Below are positions 1 through 9,481 of a stretch of 64,000 bases of DNA, one piece after another. The notes under the pieces are model-generated. The model ran no database searches. It saw only the letters and a program-made list of their open reading frames with translations, and was not told the origin of the DNA. The position numbers were made by a program, and so were the translations under genes. How positions within the stretch are numbered: the stretch's first letter is position 1; every line of letters starts with the position of its first letter. This stretch comes from Thalassotalea eurytherma (GTDB lineage: Bacteria; Pseudomonadota; Gammaproteobacteria; Enterobacterales; Alteromonadaceae). Location: contig NZ_BSSU01000009.1 of assembly GCF_030161415.1 (NCBI RefSeq), positions 62,001-126,000 on the forward strand, written 5' to 3'.

Positions 1-682
1 CAGCCTGACTTGTACTATTTTCTATAGACTCTATCGCTTGCTGTCTCGATTCATCTATACTATCGGCTGTTATTCGTGTTTCGTCGCCAGTATGAACTTC
101 ATCGGTATTTTTGGCTAGGATGCTAGATGTTTGTGGGTCAATAGCATCATTTGCACTTGTTAGTTGAGTCGAAGGTGAATTTTCAGTCGCCTCATTCAAT
201 GGTGCATCAATATTTTCATCAACGCTCTCTTGAACCTTTGCATCTATCGTTACTGACTTTTCTTTGATACTTGATTGATATTGATAGAACCAGACTAAGG
301 TAGAACTGATTAATATCGCTAAAATCAAGTAGCTTAACCACATCAAACTTCGCGTCTGTGCTTGTTTTTCAGTGATTTTAGAAAAGCTTTGCATTTCTGT
401 ACTTTGCTTTTCGGCAACACCAAGCATTTCAAAGCTCGATAGTACGTCTTCTTCTAGCACATCAACTAATTTTGCATAGTTTTTCAAATAACCACGATTA
501 AAGGTAGACGGTAAACTTCTATCAAAGTGATCGTCTTCAATTTCTTTAACCAAGCCTTTACGAAAATTAAGTTGCTCGGCAACTTGCTCAATGCTTAAGC
601 CTTTTGCTTTACGTGCATCACTTAGCAATCGACCTGGGCCGATAATTTCGATATCTTCTGTAATTTCAGTTACTTCACTCAT
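1..682 (-). CDS. rodZ: RodZ cytoskeletal protein, C-terminus cut by window edge
   Basis: This is the N-terminal 227 codons of a RodZ-like protein running off the left edge. Residues about 17-85 form an HTH_25/Xre-type helix-turn-helix, with a segment beginning SDARKAKGLSIEQVAEQLN. A basic linker follows, then one membrane helix at about 113-133, then an acidic Ser/Thr-rich periplasmic region. In the family, RodZ links MreB to the elongasome and sets rod shape; the cytoplasmic HTH binds MreB. The ATG at 682-680 was chosen because it is the first start in frame and lies just downstream of the pilF-like gene on the same strand. The periplasmic DUF4115 domain lies outside the window. The order pilF-rodZ is common in gammaproteobacteria and supports the call. 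Confidence 0.85.
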   Translation of the reverse strand, partial: MSEVTEITEDIEIIGPGRLLSDARKAKGLSIEQVAEQLNFRKGLVKEIEDDHFDRSLPSTFNRGYLKNYAKLVDVLEEDVLSSFEMLGVAEKQSTEMQSFSKITEKQAQTRSLMWLSYLILAILISSTLVWFYQYQSSIKEKSVTIDAKVQESVDENIDAPLNEATENSPSTQLTSANDAIDPQTSSILAKNTDEVHTGDETRITADSIDESRQQAIESIENSTSQA

Positions 683-690
683 ATTTTTAT

Positions 691-1914
691 TTACTTACTA
701 GCCTGTTTTGGATCGGCTAAAATGAGCACTTGTCCTATTTTTAAAATGCTACGCGAAGACAACTTATTCCATCGCTGAATTTGTTTCATGGTCAAACCGT
801 AAGTCTGAGAGACGCTATACACTGACTCTCCTGATTTAACGATATGAATGGGCACAGTAAGTGCACCGGTATTTGTCGATTGAGCTCGTTCCGCTTGAGC
901 CGCTACGGTACTTTTAGCAGTTTGTATTGTTATTTCGGTTTCAGCTTTGGGCTCAACCACCACTTTTGTTGGTGATGGCTTATCAAAACTCGCAATATCT
1001 AAAGGCGCTGCGTGTTCGCTTTTCGCTTTACTGATATGCGTTTTCTTGTTTGGTGATAACACCACCACACGTTTTTTGTCCTTATTCTGCTTAAGCTGAT
1101 ATTTATCGGCTAAATCATCAGCGGGTATTCTAGCTAAACTATTTAATAAATACTGCTTTGATTCATAGGCGTTAGGAAACATTTTAACTAACATCGCACC
1201 ATAATTTTTTGCAATCGTCATATTACCTGCGCGTTCATAAACCTTATACGCCAAAGCCAATGAACTAGGGTTAAATTGGCGCGTTGCTTTCTCATAACGT
1301 GCAATATAGTTTTTTGCACTTTTAAAATCGCCTTTTACATAAGCCAATTGCGCCAGTTGCTGCAATACAGAGGCGCTACTTGGGCTATGCATTAATGCTT
1401 TTGTTAGGTAAAACTCAGTTTTTTCAAAGTTGTCTTTGTTTAAATGACAAAGCGCTAAGTTTTCATAACTTTCAGATACACGCACGTACTCAGGCACGGC
1501 AATCGCTTTGAGAAATTGCTCTTGAGCACCTTCAATATCATCTTGTCGACATAGAAATACGCCGTAATTGTTCAGGGTATCTGGCTCGTTAGGTTTAATT
1601 TCTAAAGCCGTTAAAAAGGACTTACTCGCCAGTTCAGGCTCACCAACAGTTTCGTAATAGTGAGCAAAAGCTGTATGTACTTGAACTAATTTAGGTGAAT
1701 AGCGTTTAGCTTTTTCAAGATTCGTTTTAGCTTGGGTCGTATTACCAATATTTAAATACCCTAAGCCAAGTGAAATGCGCGTCATGGCAATTTCGTCATT
1801 ACTCGCTTCATTTTCTACAACCGGTGTGTTGTCTTTACTATATTGCTGAGTCACACAGGCTGACAATGCATTACTCAATGCAAAAATAACCAGTAATTTA
1901 TGCCATTTGTCCAT
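691..1914 (-). CDS. pilF: PilF/PilW-type TPR pilotin lipoprotein with C-terminal LysM domain
   Basis: A 407-residue secreted lipoprotein. The signal peptide ends in a lipobox (LSAC, Cys20). Residues about 45-260 are tandem TPR repeats with the usual A-x-NNYGVFLC and YENLALCHL patterns. After a Lys/Thr-rich linker, residues about 355-400 form a LysM fold (HIVKSGESVYSVSQTYGLT). In the family, PilF/PilW is the outer-membrane pilotin that helps the PilQ secretin assemble. The LysM extension is unusual compared with the roughly 250-residue pseudomonad PilF and would add peptidoglycan binding. It lies 8 nt from rodZ and just downstream of rlmN on the same strand, the usual rlmN-pilF-rodZ order, so co-transcription is likely. 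The family call is strong; the role of the LysM domain is inferred. Confidence 0.85.
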   Translation of the reverse strand: MDKWHKLLVIFALSNALSACVTQQYSKDNTPVVENEASNDEIAMTRISLGLGYLNIGNTTQAKTNLEKAKRYSPKLVQVHTAFAHYYETVGEPELASKSFLTALEIKPNEPDTLNNYGVFLCRQDDIEGAQEQFLKAIAVPEYVRVSESYENLALCHLNKDNFEKTEFYLTKALMHSPSSASVLQQLAQLAYVKGDFKSAKNYIARYEKATRQFNPSSLALAYKVYERAGNMTIAKNYGAMLVKMFPNAYESKQYLLNSLARIPADDLADKYQLKQNKDKKRVVVLSPNKKTHISKAKSEHAAPLDIASFDKPSPTKVVVEPKAETEITIQTAKSTVAAQAERAQSTNTGALTVPIHIVKSGESVYSVSQTYGLTMKQIQRWNKLSSRSILKIGQVLILADPKQASK

Positions 1915-1949
1915 ACGCGCTAAATTCCAAAAATAGTTTTAAGTAATAA

Positions 1950-3104
1950 CTAAACCATTTTTACTGAAATTTGATCAGGATTCACCTGTTTTTTTGCTTG
2001 GTTAGCGCCTGTACGTTTAGTTCTGTCTAAAACATCACCTGCCAATTGACCACATGCGGCGTCGATATCGTCTCCACGTGTACGTCGCGTGATCACAGTT
2101 AAACCATAGCTTTGCAGTACTTTATCAAAACGATCAATACGTGAATTACTTGAACGTTTATACGGTGACCCCGGGTATGGATTAAACGGAATTAAATTTA
2201 CTTTACTTGGCGTATCTTTAAGTGCGTGAGCTAATTCGTGTGCTTGTTCGGTTGAATCATTAACATGATCAAGCATGACATACTCAACAGTTACTGCTTT
2301 TTGCGCCTTAGAGCCATCAATGTATCGGCGAGACGCTGCTAAGAAATCTTCAAGTGGATACTTTTTATTAATTGGCACTAATTCATCACGTAATGGATTA
2401 TTTGGCGCATGAACTGATATGGCTAATGCACAGTCAATTTTCTCTTTTAACATATCAAGTGCAGGTACTACACCCGATGTGCTCACTGTCACGCGACGCT
2501 TTGATAAACCATAACCTAAATCATTTAACATGGTATCTAGTGAAGGAATTAGATTCTTCATGTTAAGTAACGGCTCACCCATCCCCATCATTACGATGTT
2601 AGTGATTGGTCGCTTACCAGCGATGCGGGTTGCACCAATATCGTTGGCAACACGCCATACTTGACCAATAATTTCAGACATTGACAAGTTACGGTTGAAA
2701 CCTTGTTGAGCCGTAGAACAGAATGTGCACTCTAACGCACAACCAACTTGTGAAGAAACACACAGCGTTGCACGGTTATTTTCTGGGATCCATACGGTTT
2801 CAACTTCTTGACCACCTTCTAATACAAGTGCGTATTTGATGGTGCCATCTTTTGATACTTGCTTTTCAGAAATTTCTGGCGCTTTAATTTCGCAATTACG
2901 CGCCAGTTTTTCACGAAGCTTTTTGTTGAAGTTGGTCATTTTTTCAAAGTCGTCATAACCAAAATGGTAAATCCATTTCATCATTTGATCAGCACGGAAC
3001 GGCTTTTCACCTATCGAATCGAAATACTCTCTCATCATTTGGTGATCAAAGTTTAATAGATTAATTTTGGTTTTCTGCTCAGCAGGAACAACAACTTCGG
3101 TCAT
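1950..3104 (-). CDS. rlmN: Dual-specificity 23S rRNA/tRNA adenine-C2 methyltransferase RlmN
   Basis: A full-length 384-residue radical-SAM enzyme that methylates C2 of A2503 in 23S rRNA and A37 in some tRNAs. The radical-SAM cluster motif CxxxCxxC is at Cys122, Cys126 and Cys129 ([10 protein letters not shown]). The glycine-rich SAM motif is [10 protein letters not shown] at about 173-182, and the catalytic C-terminal cysteine is Cys351 in [10 protein letters not shown]. The length equals that of the E. coli protein. It is followed on the same strand by the pilF-like gene 35 nt downstream, matching the common rlmN-pilF-rodZ arrangement. The ATG at 3104 gives the conserved N-terminal length. 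Confidence 0.97.
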   Translation of the reverse strand: MTEVVVPAEQKTKINLLNFDHQMMREYFDSIGEKPFRADQMMKWIYHFGYDDFEKMTNFNKKLREKLARNCEIKAPEISEKQVSKDGTIKYALVLEGGQEVETVWIPENNRATLCVSSQVGCALECTFCSTAQQGFNRNLSMSEIIGQVWRVANDIGATRIAGKRPITNIVMMGMGEPLLNMKNLIPSLDTMLNDLGYGLSKRRVTVSTSGVVPALDMLKEKIDCALAISVHAPNNPLRDELVPINKKYPLEDFLAASRRYIDGSKAQKAVTVEYVMLDHVNDSTEQAHELAHALKDTPSKVNLIPFNPYPGSPYKRSSNSRIDRFDKVLQSYGLTVITRRTRGDDIDAACGQLAGDVLDRTKRTGANQAKKQVNPDQISVKMV

Positions 3105-3251
3105 AAAGATTTTCTCAAAATACGTAGTAATACAAAGAATTTAAAGGCGCAAAATTGTACACTTTTTAGACATCAGTGACAATTTTTCAACTAAGTAATT
3201 TTAAAAGTTTCGGTAAAAGAAACGCTTAAGATTGCTCAGTCTTTACAAAAC

Positions 3252-3286
3252 AAAAGGATTTTACCGTAAACCAGTAAAATCCTTTT
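3252..3286. terminator. Hairpin terminator between rlmN and ndk
   Basis: A perfect 13-bp inverted repeat (AAAAGGATTTTAC / GTAAAATCCTTTT) with a 9-nt loop and a T-run on the plus strand. It lies downstream of ndk and upstream of rlmN, both on the minus strand, so its useful direction would be ending ndk transcripts. The T-run is shorter on that strand. Confidence 0.6.
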
Positions 3287-3311
3287 TATAATTTGATAGT
3301 TAACCAAAGCA

Positions 3312-3378
3312 TTTTGGTGCGTGTTCTAGGAGAGAACGCGGAACGTACATGAGTACGTGAGCATTCTCGACACCAAAA
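3312..3378. repeat. 67-bp palindromic hairpin element between rlmN and ndk
   Basis: An imperfect long palindrome. The outer arms are TTTTGGTG (3312-3319) and CACCAAAA (3371-3378). Inside are GAGAACGC / GCATTCTC arms with one mismatch, and a central ACGTAC-ATGA-GTACGT stem. It resembles the dispersed intergenic palindromes (REP- or MITE-like) found in marine Alteromonadales, but only one copy is visible here, so dispersal is an inference. The 303-nt gap between rlmN and ndk holds this element and the terminator beside it; no gene is visible. Confidence 0.5.
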
Positions 3379-3407
3379 ACGCGCCAAAGGCGAAGATTAA
3401 AAGCAAA

Positions 3408-3839
3408 TTAGCGAGTACGTGGACAAACTTCTTCGTTTGTGAAGAAGTAAGCGATTTCACGAGCAGCTGATTCTACAGCATCAGAACCGTGAACAGCGTT
3501 CTCGTCGATTGAGTTTGCGTAGTCTGCACGTAAAGTACCAGCTAAAGCTTCAGCTGGGTTAGTAGCACCCATGATTTCACGGTTTTTCAGAACAGCGCCT
3601 TCGCCTTCTAAAACTTGAACCATCACTGGACCTGAAGTCATGAACTCAACTAAAGCGCCAAAGAAAGGACGTTCGCTGTGCTCAGCGTAGAAACCTTCAG
3701 CTTGCTCTTTAGATAAGTGAACCATTTTAGAAGCAATGATAGTTAAACCTGCTGTTTCGAAACGGTTGTAGATTTGACCAATTACGTTTTTAGCAACTGC
3801 GTCTGGTTTTACGATTGAGAAAGTACGTTCGATAGCCAT
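3408..3839 (-). CDS. ndk: Nucleoside diphosphate kinase
   Basis: A 143-residue NDP kinase, the usual bacterial length. It transfers the gamma-phosphate of ATP to NDPs through a phosphohistidine. The active-site His117 sits in NAVHGSDA, and the N-terminal [12 protein letters not shown] motif carries the conserved lysine. It stands alone on the minus strand between malic enzyme and rlmN, with hairpins on both sides. Confidence 0.97.
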   Translation of the reverse strand: MAIERTFSIVKPDAVAKNVIGQIYNRFETAGLTIIASKMVHLSKEQAEGFYAEHSERPFFGALVEFMTSGPVMVQVLEGEGAVLKNREIMGATNPAEALAGTLRADYANSIDENAVHGSDAVESAAREIAYFFTNEEVCPRTR

Positions 3840-3981
3840 GATAAGCCCTCTTAATAGTGTAAGTTAAAAACTGGTATAAAATTTTGGGCGCGATTATAGA
3901 CTATATAGTCAAAAATGCCTAATGGTATTCGAGGTTAGCCTCAATTGATTACAGAACAATGACGCTTAGACCTTTATAAAG

Positions 3982-4008
3982 AAAAAGAGCCAAAATTCAT
4001 TGGCTCTT
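3982..4008 (-). terminator. Rho-independent terminator of malic enzyme gene
   Basis: On the minus strand, an AAGAGCCA / TGGCTCTT stem with a 7-8-nt A/T loop is followed by a T-run. It lies 11 nt past the maeA-like stop codon. Confidence 0.75.
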
Positions 4009-4019
4009 GGATTTTAAAA

Positions 4020-5711
4020 TTAAACGCTTGTTCGGCGGTAGTCACGATATTCTGGTTGCCAAAAGTTTCGTTCAATTTTCGCCTTCAATTGCTCGTCGCT
4101 AATTTCAAGGGCAAGTTCTTGTTCGTAAGCAACTTTTGCAACAGCAAACGCAATGTCTTTACTCAGACTCGCTATTTGTGTAATCGCCGGCAATAATTCA
4201 CCTTCCCCAGTATTTGCCAAAGGCGACGCTTTGGCCAACGTTTCACTTGCTATCATTAACATTTCATCAGTAATACGATTAATATTAGCTGAAACAACAC
4301 CTAAGCCTAACCCAGGGAATATATAGCTGTTGTTACATTGAGCAACTGGATATAGCTTGCCTTTGTAATCTACAGGCGCAAATGGTGAGCCCGTCGCGAC
4401 AATCGCCTGGCCTTGAGTCCAGTTGACGACTTGCTCTGGCGTTGCTTCAACTTGACGAGACGGGTTGCTTAATGGAAAGATAATAGGTTGTGAACAATGA
4501 CTATGCATTGTGGTAATGACTTCTTCCGTAAACAGGCCGGCCTGACCAGAAACACCAATCAAAATATCTGGTTTAGCATGGTTCATCACTTCAACAAGAG
4601 AAGCAAATTCGCCAGCAATACGCCAATCGTTAACTTGTACTCTAGATTGAACAAGCTTTTCTTGGAAGTCTCTTAAACCTTCCATACCTTGTGTTAATAA
4701 ACCAAAACGATCGACCATAAAAATTTGGCTTCTTGCCTGCTCAGGTGAAACACCTTCGCTGACCATTTGACTGATAATTTGTTCGGCAATACCACAGCCG
4801 GCAGAACCAGCGCCAACAAATGCGACTTTCTGCTCAGATAGTTTAGCGCCTTTGGTGCGACAGGCTGCTAACAAAGTACCAACAGTAACAGATGCGGTCC
4901 CCTGAATATCATCGTTAAAACAGCATATTTCATTTTTATATCTGTTTAATAACGGCATAGCATTAGGCTGCGCGAAATCTTCAAATTGCAGCATCGCATG
5001 TGGCCACCTGCGTTGCATTGCTTGAATAAATAACTCAACAAATTCGTCATATTTTTCTTGTTCGATACGTTTATGACGAGAGCCCATGTACATCGGATCA
5101 TTGAGTAGCTTTTCGTTATTAGTACCAACATCTAGTGTAATGGGTAAACAGTACGCAGGACTAATACCACCACAGGCGGTATATAGCGCTAGCTTACCAA
5201 TAGGAATCCCCATACCACCAATACCTTGGTCACCTAAACCTAAGATGCGTTCACCGTCAGTGACAACAATCACTTTAACTTTGTTTTTCGTTGCATTGCG
5301 TAAAATATCGTCAAGGTTATGACGATCGTCATACGAGATAAACAAACCACGAGAAGAACGGTAGATGTCAGAGAACTGTTCACAAGCATCACCTACTGTA
5401 GGAGTATAAATGATCGGCATCATCTCTTCTAAATGTTCTTGCACTAATCGGTAGTACAAGGTCTCGTTGTTATCTTGAATTGCACGCAAATATATATGCT
5501 TATTCAAGTCCGTTTGGAAGCTGCTATATTGCATATAGGCACGCGACACTTGTTCTTCAATGGTTTCAAAACGCGGTGGCAATAAGCCTGCTAAATTGAA
5601 GTTTTTGCGCTCTTCTTTTGTAAACGCACTACCTTTATTCAACAAAGGTGTTTCGATTAACGAGGGACCTGCATAAGGTATGTATAAAGGACGTTTTTTT
5701 GCTGTTGTCAT
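4020..5711 (-). CDS. maeA: NAD-dependent malic enzyme (oxaloacetate-decarboxylating)
   Basis: A 563-residue malic enzyme, the length of E. coli MaeA (SfcA). It oxidatively decarboxylates malate to pyruvate and CO2 with NAD(P)H formation. The malic N-terminal domain contains the conserved [24 protein letters not shown] and [13 protein letters not shown] segments. The NAD-binding domain has [12 protein letters not shown] and the Rossmann segment [21 protein letters not shown] preference is inferred from similarity to MaeA and the lack of a C-terminal phosphotransacetylase domain (as in MaeB). It is monocistronic with its own terminator. Confidence 0.95.
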   Translation of the reverse strand: MTTAKKRPLYIPYAGPSLIETPLLNKGSAFTKEERKNFNLAGLLPPRFETIEEQVSRAYMQYSSFQTDLNKHIYLRAIQDNNETLYYRLVQEHLEEMMPIIYTPTVGDACEQFSDIYRSSRGLFISYDDRHNLDDILRNATKNKVKVIVVTDGERILGLGDQGIGGMGIPIGKLALYTACGGISPAYCLPITLDVGTNNEKLLNDPMYMGSRHKRIEQEKYDEFVELFIQAMQRRWPHAMLQFEDFAQPNAMPLLNRYKNEICCFNDDIQGTASVTVGTLLAACRTKGAKLSEQKVAFVGAGSAGCGIAEQIISQMVSEGVSPEQARSQIFMVDRFGLLTQGMEGLRDFQEKLVQSRVQVNDWRIAGEFASLVEVMNHAKPDILIGVSGQAGLFTEEVITTMHSHCSQPIIFPLSNPSRQVEATPEQVVNWTQGQAIVATGSPFAPVDYKGKLYPVAQCNNSYIFPGLGLGVVSANINRITDEMLMIASETLAKASPLANTGEGELLPAITQIASLSKDIAFAVAKVAYEQELALEISDEQLKAKIERNFWQPEYRDYRRTSV

Positions 5712-5885
5712 TTTAAATTAGTTATCACTTTATTAAGTTGAATTGTTTAAATAGTAACCAGCACTATCATATTGCCGTGAAGTATAGTGCATCGTAAGCA
5801 ACTAACAAAGCCAACCATTTGTTTTATGTTAAAAAACAACTAGCAACACAAAAATTTAATCGTGAATTTACAAGATAAAAACAAG

Positions 5886-6032
5886 TTAAGACGAAAAGAT
5901 CAGATTGAACCAGGCGTAGTCGGCAAGCAACATCAACCCTAACCAAATAATAAATAAGCGTACTTTTTTACAATGGGGACAGTCTGTATGCCACCAAGGT
6001 TTAGTATTTTCTTTAATAGAGGATTTAGACAT
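5886..6032 (-). CDS. Small Trp-rich CPHC membrane protein, unknown function
   Basis: A 48-codon frame on the minus strand. The N-terminus is polar, followed by PWWHTDCPHCKK (a CxxC pair at Cys18 and Cys21), then one hydrophobic helix at about 25-45. The composition looks protein-like rather than random. No Shine-Dalgarno sequence is visible, because the ATG follows directly on the T-run of the upstream gene's terminator. The gene would therefore need read-through or a promoter inside that region. The CxxC pair could bind a metal or act in thiol chemistry, and its place just downstream of a persulfide-handling enzyme is suggestive only. No family recognised. Confidence 0.5.
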   Translation of the reverse strand: MSKSSIKENTKPWWHTDCPHCKKVRLFIIWLGLMLLADYAWFNLIFSS

Positions 6033-6066
6033 AAAAAAATAGCGCCATGGGATATAGCGCTATTTT
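6033..6066 (-). terminator. Rho-independent terminator after the desulfurase-dioxygenase-rhodanese gene
   Basis: An AAAATAGCGC / GCGCTATTTT inverted repeat (6036-6045 and 6057-6066) is followed on the minus strand by seven Ts. It lies 37 nt past the stop codon of the fusion gene. Confidence 0.75.
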
Positions 6067-6102
6067 ATCAACTCAATTTAAAACGGCTAGCCTAATGTTA
6101 AA

Positions 6103-8412
6103 TTAGTTACCATTTAGCAATGCAAAACCACCTGGTACATGAAAAATATTTTCAAAGTGGTTTCGCTGTAATGTTTTAGCTGCTGCTTCACTGCGTTTGC
6201 CACTGCGACAAATACAGACATAAGTGTGGTTTGATTGCTCAGATTTATGTTGCTGAACAAATTGTGTGATTTGAGAAAGTGGAATATTAACCATTTTCTT
6301 ACCTGCAATAACGTCATCTGGGTAAGCGTCGAATTCATGAGGTTCGCGAACATCTACCACGACAGTATTAGGGTGATGCTCTATAAAGCTTACTAGCTCG
6401 TTAGGGTGAACCACTTCTATTACGTTACTAAATGCTGTTACGACACCACAATGTTGATTAAAATCAGATGTTGGTAATTGCTTATCTCTTGCTGTTATTT
6501 CAGCAATAAAAGCTTGTTCGGTTAACTCACCATCAAGTGCTTGAGAAAGTAATTCATGCGATTGTTTTTCTAGCTCAAGCGTTGTATTAAATAATTGTAA
6601 ATAGTCATGTGCTGGACACAATAATGTGTCGGGCATAATCACTTGGTTAATAAATTGTAATGATTGATATAAAGCACTTGCATCGCCGTCTTGGTGATCG
6701 CAGCGCCCTAATCCACTAATTTGAATATTATCGCCAGTAAAGGCAAATGCTATATCTTTTGCCAGTAATTTTTGGTTGCTTGGCGAACCTAAAAGATACG
6801 CGACGCTATTTTGAGTATGGCCCGGCATTGCTACCCGTGCCAAAACTTTATCACCAACTTTAATTGCTTCAACCGTTAGATCATTTTCTAAACTAATCAG
6901 CTCGGCATTTTTCGGCCAGCCAAGCGCGTCACATGTCGTATTACTTGTATGTAATAGCGCTTGAATCATATTGACATGTTCTTCGTTGGCAATATGCTGA
7001 TGAGTCGAAAGAGCAGCAACAACTTGATAGCCCTGACACGCAACTAATGTTTCGAATTTACCTACCAACTCTGGTGCCAAATCGATAACAAAACACTCTT
7101 TTGTGCGTTGATCGACGTAACACCATGTACAGCCATTGTCATACATCCATTGCTGTAAACCATCAACACCCAAATTACTGTTATCGGCAGTATCAGATAA
7201 GATTAGACAGCTACTTTGCAATGCTTTTACTGCTTGTTTTATGGCGGTACATGCTGTCGTTATTTCTTCCTGTGTTGTAGCCGGGCCAAATGACATTCGA
7301 ATTGCACTTTCGCTTTGCCACTTAGGTTTACCCATTGCATCAAGAACAAAGCTTCCTGTTACCTTTGATGAGCATGCCGAACCTGCACTTACGCGAATAT
7401 GAGCGGCATCAAATAAGTCCATAATGTCTTTGCTAGTAAGCCCTTTAACCGAAAAGTTAATTGTTGTAGGTAAACTACAGCTAAAATCATGGTTAAAAAC
7501 GATCTCGGGAAATGCTTCACAAAGTGTCTGGGTTAATTGCTCACGATAGTTTGCTAACTGCGCTGATGATTTAAACGTAGAATCATCTTTATCATTTAAC
7601 AAGGTTAAAACTGCTTGAAGTGCTGCAATGCCAGGTAAGTTTTCGGTTCCAGATCTTAAACCACTTTCTTGACCGCCACCGGCAATAAAAGGAGTAAATG
7701 GTGCAGTATCACGAACATATAATATGCCAATGCCTTTTGGCGCATACAATTTATGACCACTAAAGGGGGCGTAGTCGATCGTTGTTTCAGAAATCGTCAA
7801 CGCGATTTTACCAAGCGCTTGTACACAGTCGACCATCCAAAATACATCACTGTTGTGTTGGCGAATAGTTTTCTCCAACAATGATATATCTTGATAAACA
7901 CCCGTCTCATTATTAGCGATCATCGTACAAATCATTAATGCGTTTGGTACATGCTTAGCAATGAAGTCCATATCAAGAATGCCACGTTCATCTACTGGGA
8001 TGGCAATCACTTCAGCACCAATATTAAGCATTTCATTCCAGTGTTTTAGTGACTCAGGTACTGCTTTATGTTCAGTTGCGCCATATAAAAGTATAGGTTT
8101 TTTAACACTGTTTACTTTTGACTTTGCCGCAATCAACGACGAAATGATGGCTGTTTGAATCCCCTCAGTAGCACCACTAGTAAACATAACTTGGCCACTT
8201 TGAGCACCAATTACTTGTCGTACAAGATCTCGAGTAGTCTCTAAAATATATTTAGCTTTAATACCTGTGATATGACTACTGCTAGGATTACCGTAGCATA
8301 ACTGCATCGTATGCGTAGCTGCTTCAATTGCTTGAGGAAGTACAGGCGTTGTAGCGTTGTTGTCTAGGTAGACTTCATTTTTTTGTGGCTGGATTTCACG
8401 TAACGACAGCAT
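6103..8412 (-). CDS. Trifunctional fusion: cysteine desulfurase, ETHE1-like persulfide dioxygenase domain, rhodanese
   Basis: A 769-residue protein with three domains. Residues 1-400 are a class-V aminotransferase/IscS-NifS type desulfurase: the PLP lysine is Lys221 in FSGHKLYAPKG, and the persulfide cysteine is Cys347 in SAGSACSSK. Residues about 415-640 are a metallo-beta-lactamase fold closest to ETHE1 persulfide dioxygenase, with PGHT (His532), GDNIQISGLGRCDHQ (Asp561) and CPAHDY (His602). The metal motif is THQHIANEEH instead of THxHxDH. The mononuclear-iron ligands expected from ETHE1 (His471, His532, Asp561) remain, but the Asp-His of the second metal site is replaced. Residues about 665-769 are a rhodanese with catalytic Cys735 in CRSGKRS. 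The inferred chemistry is cysteine sulfur to persulfide, then transfer and/or oxidation to sulfite. It is monocistronic. Confidence 0.85.
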   Translation of the reverse strand: MLSLREIQPQKNEVYLDNNATTPVLPQAIEAATHTMQLCYGNPSSSHITGIKAKYILETTRDLVRQVIGAQSGQVMFTSGATEGIQTAIISSLIAAKSKVNSVKKPILLYGATEHKAVPESLKHWNEMLNIGAEVIAIPVDERGILDMDFIAKHVPNALMICTMIANNETGVYQDISLLEKTIRQHNSDVFWMVDCVQALGKIALTISETTIDYAPFSGHKLYAPKGIGILYVRDTAPFTPFIAGGGQESGLRSGTENLPGIAALQAVLTLLNDKDDSTFKSSAQLANYREQLTQTLCEAFPEIVFNHDFSCSLPTTINFSVKGLTSKDIMDLFDAAHIRVSAGSACSSKVTGSFVLDAMGKPKWQSESAIRMSFGPATTQEEITTACTAIKQAVKALQSSCLILSDTADNSNLGVDGLQQWMYDNGCTWCYVDQRTKECFVIDLAPELVGKFETLVACQGYQVVAALSTHQHIANEEHVNMIQALLHTSNTTCDALGWPKNAELISLENDLTVEAIKVGDKVLARVAMPGHTQNSVAYLLGSPSNQKLLAKDIAFAFTGDNIQISGLGRCDHQDGDASALYQSLQFINQVIMPDTLLCPAHDYLQLFNTTLELEKQSHELLSQALDGELTEQAFIAEITARDKQLPTSDFNQHCGVVTAFSNVIEVVHPNELVSFIEHHPNTVVVDVREPHEFDAYPDDVIAGKKMVNIPLSQITQFVQQHKSEQSNHTYVCICRSGKRSEAAAKTLQRNHFENIFHVPGGFALLNGN

Positions 8413-8522
8413 TATCTATAAACCAATGAGATAAATTTTGGCGATATAATAACACTTATAACAAAAAAGACTAACTTATATTCAAAATGTTTTTTACCGT
8501 GTCATTGCTAGAAAGATAAATC

Positions 8523-8553
8523 AAAAAAGCCCACGATATTCGTAGGCTTTTTT
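8523..8553. terminator. Terminator hairpin downstream of rmf
   Basis: AAAAAAGCCCACG and CGTAGGCTTTTTT arms with a 5-nt loop and one mismatch, with A/T tails on both strands. It can end rmf (minus) and any plus-strand transcript passing through. Confidence 0.7.
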
Positions 8554-8577
8554 CTTCTTTAGATTGGGTGAAAATAT

Positions 8578-8751
8578 TTATTTAATAAGGCCAGTATTTT
8601 TGGCGTCCATGGCTTCTCGCCAACCGCCGAGCCACTCTGACTTAGCATCTAAATTTTGATATGGACAATTGTCGCGACCGCGACCTGAAACACCTGCTTG
8701 ATAACCATTTGAAAACGCTCTATCTAAACGATCTCTTTTCTGTCTTTTCAT
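8578..8751 (-). CDS. rmf: Ribosome modulation factor
   Basis: A small basic protein of 57 residues starting MKRQKRDRLDRAF, with the family signature CPYQNLDAKSEWLGGWREAM. In the family it binds the 30S subunit and drives 100S hibernation dimers in stationary phase. An upstream ATG at 8766 in the same frame would add five residues. The start at 8751 matches the N-terminus of E. coli RMF and was preferred. Confidence 0.95.
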   Translation of the reverse strand: MKRQKRDRLDRAFSNGYQAGVSGRGRDNCPYQNLDAKSEWLGGWREAMDAKNTGLIK

Positions 8752-9109
8752 CGGCGAACCTCTCATAAAACATTGAAAAACATATACTTTTGATATTAGC
8801 GGCCATCAATTATTTTCACTTGACGACAAATCCATTAAAAAGGACTTTTTATGACAATGCAAGCAAATTTAGTCATAAAAATGTAATTTTGACTATCACT
8901 TTTTATAGCTGATTAATTTTGCTAGATAAAATCAATAAGTTAACTAAACAAGTTATTCTACGGTGAATATTCAAGGGCTTAATGAGGCGTTGAATCAACG
9001 AACTAAAAGAAAATTAAAACTGTCATAATTTTTTTGTTGATTCGACAATAAAGTTAGGTTAAAAATTGCGATAAATAATCTTATTCGTATATTTTTGCAG
9101 TGAGTCACT
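8752..9109. other. Intergenic region between divergent rmf and maoP
   Basis: 358 nt of AT-rich sequence. It must hold the promoters of both divergent genes. No coding frame, repeat or recognisable operator was seen. Confidence 0.6.
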
Positions 9110-9481
9110 ATGAGCACCCAAAATCATCTTCAAGAAAGTTTTCAATCTACTCGTCGTTTTTACGATGACAAAAACTATCCTCGTGGTATTAACCGAAGCG
9201 GCGACTACTCTATCTCTGAGGTCAAAATACTGGAGCAACACGGCGTAGCTTTACAAGAAATAGCCAATGGTAAGCGAGTAGCAGTAACCGCCGAAGAGCA
9301 ACAATTTAAAGCCGTTTGCGACGGTGAAAGATCCGCAGAAACCAAAATAGAAAAAACCTGGTTGAAGTACCAAAATAAAGTATTGTCACCTAAACAGTTC
9401 CATACGCTTTTTGGCACAAGAAAAGTGGATGATGATGGTGACAATTCACCAACAGACCTAGAAGATATCGAAGTAAGTTAG
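9110..9481 (+). CDS. maoP: MaoP (YifE, DUF413) macrodomain Ori protein
   Basis: A 123-residue DUF413 protein matching YifE/MaoP. The segments RFYDDKNYPRGINRSGDYS, LLEQHG-like EVKILEQHGVAL and KTWLKYQNK align with the E. coli protein, which organises the Ori macrodomain by acting at the maoS site. The acidic tail DDDGDNSPTDLEDIE is also typical. Its stop codon overlaps that of the convergent DUF3820 gene by 4 nt. Confidence 0.88.
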   Translation: MSTQNHLQESFQSTRRFYDDKNYPRGINRSGDYSISEVKILEQHGVALQEIANGKRVAVTAEEQQFKAVCDGERSAETKIEKTWLKYQNKVLSPKQFHTLFGTRKVDDDGDNSPTDLEDIEVS

